DNA from: Hansschlegelia plantiphila
GTDB lineage: Bacteria; Pseudomonadota; Alphaproteobacteria; Rhizobiales; Methylopilaceae
Length of the DNA: 64,000 bases
Assembly: GCF_027922265.1 (NCBI RefSeq)
Contig: NZ_BSFI01000004.1
Coordinates: 124,001 to 188,000, forward strand
Direction: 5' to 3'
This document shows, piece by piece, positions 61,115-64,000 of the stretch. Below the pieces are notes generated by a model, which saw nothing but the letters and a program-made list of their open reading frames with translations, was not told the origin of the DNA and made no database searches. The translations under genes were made by a program, and so were the position numbers. The number at the start of each line of letters is the position of its first letter. The first letter of the stretch is position 1.

Positions 61115-62545
61115 TCAACCCACGAAGAAGTTGCGGAACTGCCAGGGGTCGCTCGCGTCGATGTCCTCGGGAAACAGGCCTGGGCGGTTCTCGAGCGGCG
61201 TCCAGTCGGTGTAGTAGCCCTTCACCGGACCGAGATAGGGAAGCTGGATCTCGAGGCAGCGCTTGAAGTCCATCTCGTCGGTCTCGACGATGCCCTCGTT
61301 CGGGTTCTCGAGCGCCCAGACCATGCCGGCGAGGATCGCGGATGTGACCTGCAGCCCGGTCGCGTTCTGGTGGGGGGCAAGCGCGCGGGTTTCCTCGAGC
61401 GAGAGCTGCGAGCCGAACCAGTAGGCGCCCTTGGCGTGGCCGTAGAGCAGCACGCCGAGCTCGTCGATCCCGTCGACCAGCTCGTCCTCGTCGAGGACGT
61501 GCAGCTTGTCCTGAATCTTGCCCTCGGCGCCGAACAGCTCGTGCCACGACAGCACGGCGTCGTCGGCCGGGTGATAGGCGTAGTGGCAGGTCGGGCGGTA
61601 GACCGCCTTGCCGTCCTCCCAGACGGTGAAGAAGTCCGAGATTGAGATCGACTCGTTGTGGGTGACGAGGAAGCCGTATTGCGGACCCGGCGTCGGGCAC
61701 CAGGTGCGCACCTTGGTCGCGGCGCCCGGCTGCATCAGATAGATCGCGGGCGCCTTGGGGTCGGGATGCTTCTGGGCGTTCGCCGGCGCCCAGGTCTCAT
61801 GCGTGCCCCAGCCGAGCTCCGCCGGCTGCAGCCCCTCGGAGATGAAGCCCTCGACCGACCAAGTGTTGAGGAACACGCCGCGCGGCTTCGGGTTCTTGCC
61901 GCGCTGCGTGTCGCGCTCGGCGATGTGGACGCCCTTCACCCCGATCTGCCGAAGAAGCGAGGCCCATTCCTCGCGGTTCGTGGGCTCCGGCGTGTTCATC
62001 TTGAGGTCGGAGGCGATGTTGAGCGCGGCCTGCTTGACGAAGAACGACACCATGCCGGGGTTGGCGCCGCAGGTGGAGACGGCCGTCGGCCCGCCCGGAT
62101 TACGGGCGCGGGCGTCGAGAGTCATCTGGCGGAGCGCGTAGTTCGAGCGCTCGCTCGGACCCTTGGTCTTGTCGAAGTAGAAGCCGAGCCAGGGCTCGTT
62201 GACGGTGTCGATATAGAGGCAGCCGAGCTCGCGGCAGAGCTCCATGATGTCGACTGACGAGGTGTCGACCGACAGGTTCACGCAGAAGCCCCGGCCCGGG
62301 CCGTTGGTCAGCAGCGGCGTCAGCAGCTCGCGGTAATTGTCTTTCGTGACGTGCTTCTGGATGAAGGGCACGCCGTATTCGTCGAGCACGCGCTTGTTGA
62401 GGTCGCTCGGATCGATCGCGACGATCCGGCTTCTGTCGTACTCGAAATGACGGTCGATGAGCGGCAGGGTCCCGCGACCGATCGAACCGAAGCCGATCAT
62501 CACGATGGGACCGTCGATCTTGCCGTACACCGGGTAGTCGGTCAT
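61115..62545 (-). CDS. hss: Homospermidine synthase
   Basis: The 476-residue enzyme starts MTDYPVYGKIDGPIVMIGFGSIGRGTLPLIDRHF with the NAD-binding GxGxxG. The family segments follow: DPSDLNKRVLDEYGVPFIQKHVTKDNY, LYIDTVNEPWLGFYFD, AVSTCGANPGMVSFFVKQ, NTWSVEGFISEGLQPAELGWGTHE, and a C-terminal NATGLQVTSAILAGMVWALENPNEGIVETDEMDF. It makes homospermidine from putrescine, the main polyamine in many Hyphomicrobiales. It stands alone. Confidence 0.95.
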   Translation of the reverse strand: MTDYPVYGKIDGPIVMIGFGSIGRGTLPLIDRHFEYDRSRIVAIDPSDLNKRVLDEYGVPFIQKHVTKDNYRELLTPLLTNGPGRGFCVNLSVDTSSVDIMELCRELGCLYIDTVNEPWLGFYFDKTKGPSERSNYALRQMTLDARARNPGGPTAVSTCGANPGMVSFFVKQAALNIASDLKMNTPEPTNREEWASLLRQIGVKGVHIAERDTQRGKNPKPRGVFLNTWSVEGFISEGLQPAELGWGTHETWAPANAQKHPDPKAPAIYLMQPGAATKVRTWCPTPGPQYGFLVTHNESISISDFFTVWEDGKAVYRPTCHYAYHPADDAVLSWHELFGAEGKIQDKLHVLDEDELVDGIDELGVLLYGHAKGAYWFGSQLSLEETRALAPHQNATGLQVTSAILAGMVWALENPNEGIVETDEMDFKRCLEIQLPYLGPVKGYYTDWTPLENRPGLFPEDIDASDPWQFRNFFVG

Positions 62546-62692
62546 TCGGGGGGCGCTCCTCGGCCGTTTGAGGCTGGCCGTCGAGGCGGCCGCCGGGCGG
62601 CCAGATAAAGGCCGAACGGCCTGTGATAATCAACCGTTCGCGCGCCTCTCCCCGGCCATTGCGGCCTTTCGTCCCCCGTCCGCCTCGTGCGC

Positions 62693-63991
62693 TTACCCCG
62701 CGAAAGCGGGCTTCGCCGCTCCCGCCGCCGGCGAAGCGTCGATCAGCCGGCGACGCATAGGCGCGAGCGCGAACAGCGCGAGAAGGCCGGTCAGCACGTC
62801 CATCGCGATGATGATGCCGAACACCGGCATCCAGCTGCCCGTGGAGGCGAAGATCAGCGCCGCGATCGGTCCGCCCAGCACCGATCCGACGCCTTGGGCC
62901 ATGTAGAGGAAGCCGTAGTTCTTGGTGGCGTGGGTTTCGCCGAAGGTGTCCGTCAGCGTCGATGGGAACAGCGAGAAGATCTCGCCCCAGCCGAAGAACA
63001 CGACGCCCGACATCAGCACGTAGAGCAGCGGATCCTCACGCACCATCACGAGAAGCGCGATGGCGAGCCCCTCGCCGATGAAGGCGATCGCCATGGTCTT
63101 CTCGCGGCCGATGCGGTCCGAGATGAAGCCGAAAATCGGTCGCGTCAGGCCGTTGGTGATGCGGTCGATGGTGAGCGCCAGCGGCAGCGCCGCGAAGCCC
63201 AGCACCAGGACCTTCTCGTCGATGCCGAACGATCGCGAGAAGGTGGCGAACTGCGAGATCACCATCAGGCCGCCGGTCGACATCATCGTCATCATGACGA
63301 ACATCAGCCAGAACACCGGCGTCTTCAGCATCTCGCGGCTGTTGTAGTCGCGGCGGGTCCGCATCGACCCGACGGCGGGCTCCGGCCGGTCCGCCGTCCC
63401 GTGCTCCGGCGCCGGCTTGAGGAACGCCGCCGCCGCCACGCCGACGACGCCCTGGATCAGGCCGAACACGATCAGCGTGTGCTGGAGACCGGCGGTCGAC
63501 AGGGTCGAGGAGATCGGGAAGTTGAGGAAGATCGCGCCGAAGCCGTAGCCCGCGGCCGCCATGCCGACGGCGAAGCCCCGTTTGTCGGGAAACCACTTCA
63601 CCATCTGACCGACGATGCCGATATAGACGATGCCGGTGCCGATCCCGCCCAGAACGCCGTAGGCGACGTAGACCGCCGGCAGACTGGTCGCGTAGGCCGT
63701 CAGCACCCAGCTCAGCCCTGACAGCGCGCAGCCGGCCATCACGAGCAGGCGCGGGCCGAACTTCTCGACCAGCGCGCCCTGCGCGGGCGACAGCCATGTC
63801 TGCAGCACGATCAGGATCGAAAACGTCACCTGCAGGTCGGCGAGCGTGCCGCCCACGGTTCCGAGCAGCGGCTTGGTGAACAGCGTCCAGACATATTGCG
63901 GGCTGGAGACCGCCATCATGGCGATCACGCCGAGCGCGAGCTGGATCCAGCGCGTGCGGTTCATGGCAGGTGCCGAGGTCGTCAAGATCAT
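62693..63991 (-). CDS. oxlT: OFA-family MFS transporter (oxalate/formate antiporter-like)
   Basis: Start at 63991 has AAGGA upstream; ATG 63964 is an alternative. The 432-residue protein has 12 membrane segments typical of major facilitators and the OFA pattern (MMAVSSPQYVWTLFTKPL, GYGVLGGIGTGIVYIGIVGQMVKWFPDKRGFAVGMAAAGYGFGA, FGFISDRIGREKTM, FFGWGEIFSLFPSTLTDTFGETHATKNYGFLYMAQG). Members exchange oxalate for formate. No oxalate-decarboxylating genes are in this window, and the start is close to the right edge. Confidence 0.8.
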   Translation of the reverse strand: MILTTSAPAMNRTRWIQLALGVIAMMAVSSPQYVWTLFTKPLLGTVGGTLADLQVTFSILIVLQTWLSPAQGALVEKFGPRLLVMAGCALSGLSWVLTAYATSLPAVYVAYGVLGGIGTGIVYIGIVGQMVKWFPDKRGFAVGMAAAGYGFGAIFLNFPISSTLSTAGLQHTLIVFGLIQGVVGVAAAAFLKPAPEHGTADRPEPAVGSMRTRRDYNSREMLKTPVFWLMFVMMTMMSTGGLMVISQFATFSRSFGIDEKVLVLGFAALPLALTIDRITNGLTRPIFGFISDRIGREKTMAIAFIGEGLAIALLVMVREDPLLYVLMSGVVFFGWGEIFSLFPSTLTDTFGETHATKNYGFLYMAQGVGSVLGGPIAALIFASTGSWMPVFGIIIAMDVLTGLLALFALAPMRRRLIDASPAAGAAKPAFAG

Positions 63992-64000
63992 GTCCTTCCG

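Noticed and set aside
1..64000. CRISPR array, insertion sequence, integrase or prophage
   Set aside because: No regularly spaced direct repeats, transposase, integrase or phage structural motifs were seen; the tRNA-His has no integrase next to it.

Overview
The window is a GC-rich chromosomal segment of an alphaproteobacterium, most likely a member of the Hyphomicrobiales. The evidence is the gene content: homospermidine synthase, phasins, a PdhS/DivL-like cell-cycle kinase, Irr-type iron boxes at bfd and bfr, and a tRNA-His that encodes A73 and has no encoded G-1. An oxalate/formate-type antiporter would fit a C1/C2-using methylotroph, but that is only a guess. Most genes are well-packed housekeeping or nutrient genes.

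Left part (1-13.9 kb). The most unusual locus is a minus-strand operon with two paralogous tubulin/FtsZ-like proteins (3835-5352 and 1696-3411) separated by a 108-residue protein of unknown function. It is followed by a COG0523 (CobW-type) metallochaperone GTPase and a thioredoxin-like [2Fe-2S] ferredoxin. A divergent pair resembling the Pseudomonas amide sensor AmiC and its antiterminator AmiR (ANTAR) sits directly upstream. The operon leader contains two tandem short hairpins with six-base loops that run into a strong intrinsic terminator, as expected for an ANTAR antitermination target. I infer that the AmiC/AmiR-like pair switches on the tubulin operon. Then come a small Rmf/CrpP-like gene, an orphan Bug-type binding protein, a decayed two-component system, a lipoprotein, an AT-rich glycosyltransferase and a fatty-acid desaturase.

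Centre (13.9-35.8 kb). This holds a second desaturase, glnD, mutS with an AbrB/Doc toxin-antitoxin pair abutting it, hemW-rdgB-rph and divergent hrcA. A PQQ-sugar-dehydrogenase-like lipoprotein follows. Next is a long co-oriented redox and transport cluster: DUF971 protein, AprA/FrdA-like flavoprotein, AprB-like ferredoxin, HEAT-repeat protein, Crp/Fnr regulator, and an SsuABC/NrtABC-type ABC transporter whose binding protein carries a C-terminal NosL-like domain. Downstream of that are a 7Fe ferredoxin and ferredoxin-NADP reductase. I suspect an uptake and oxidation/reduction pathway for an unidentified, probably sulfur-containing, substrate.

Iron region (35.9-47 kb). An ABC exporter and AraC regulator lie divergent to a TonB siderophore receptor, a Tat-exported binding protein and a fused FecCD/FhuB-type permease. 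The cognate ATPase gene is separated from them by an oppositely oriented LysR/YeiH (YeiE/YeiH-like) pair.

Right part (47-64 kb). This holds an M32 carboxypeptidase, a possibly split hypothetical gene, a YihY membrane protein, a cupin, tRNA-His, two phasins and a large PAS-sensor kinase in which the phospho-accepting His is Arg. Bfd and bacterioferritin with iron boxes follow, then a His-rich COG0523 protein paired with a WD40 protein, an MscS channel, a frameshifted SEC-C gene, homospermidine synthase and an OFA-family transporter.
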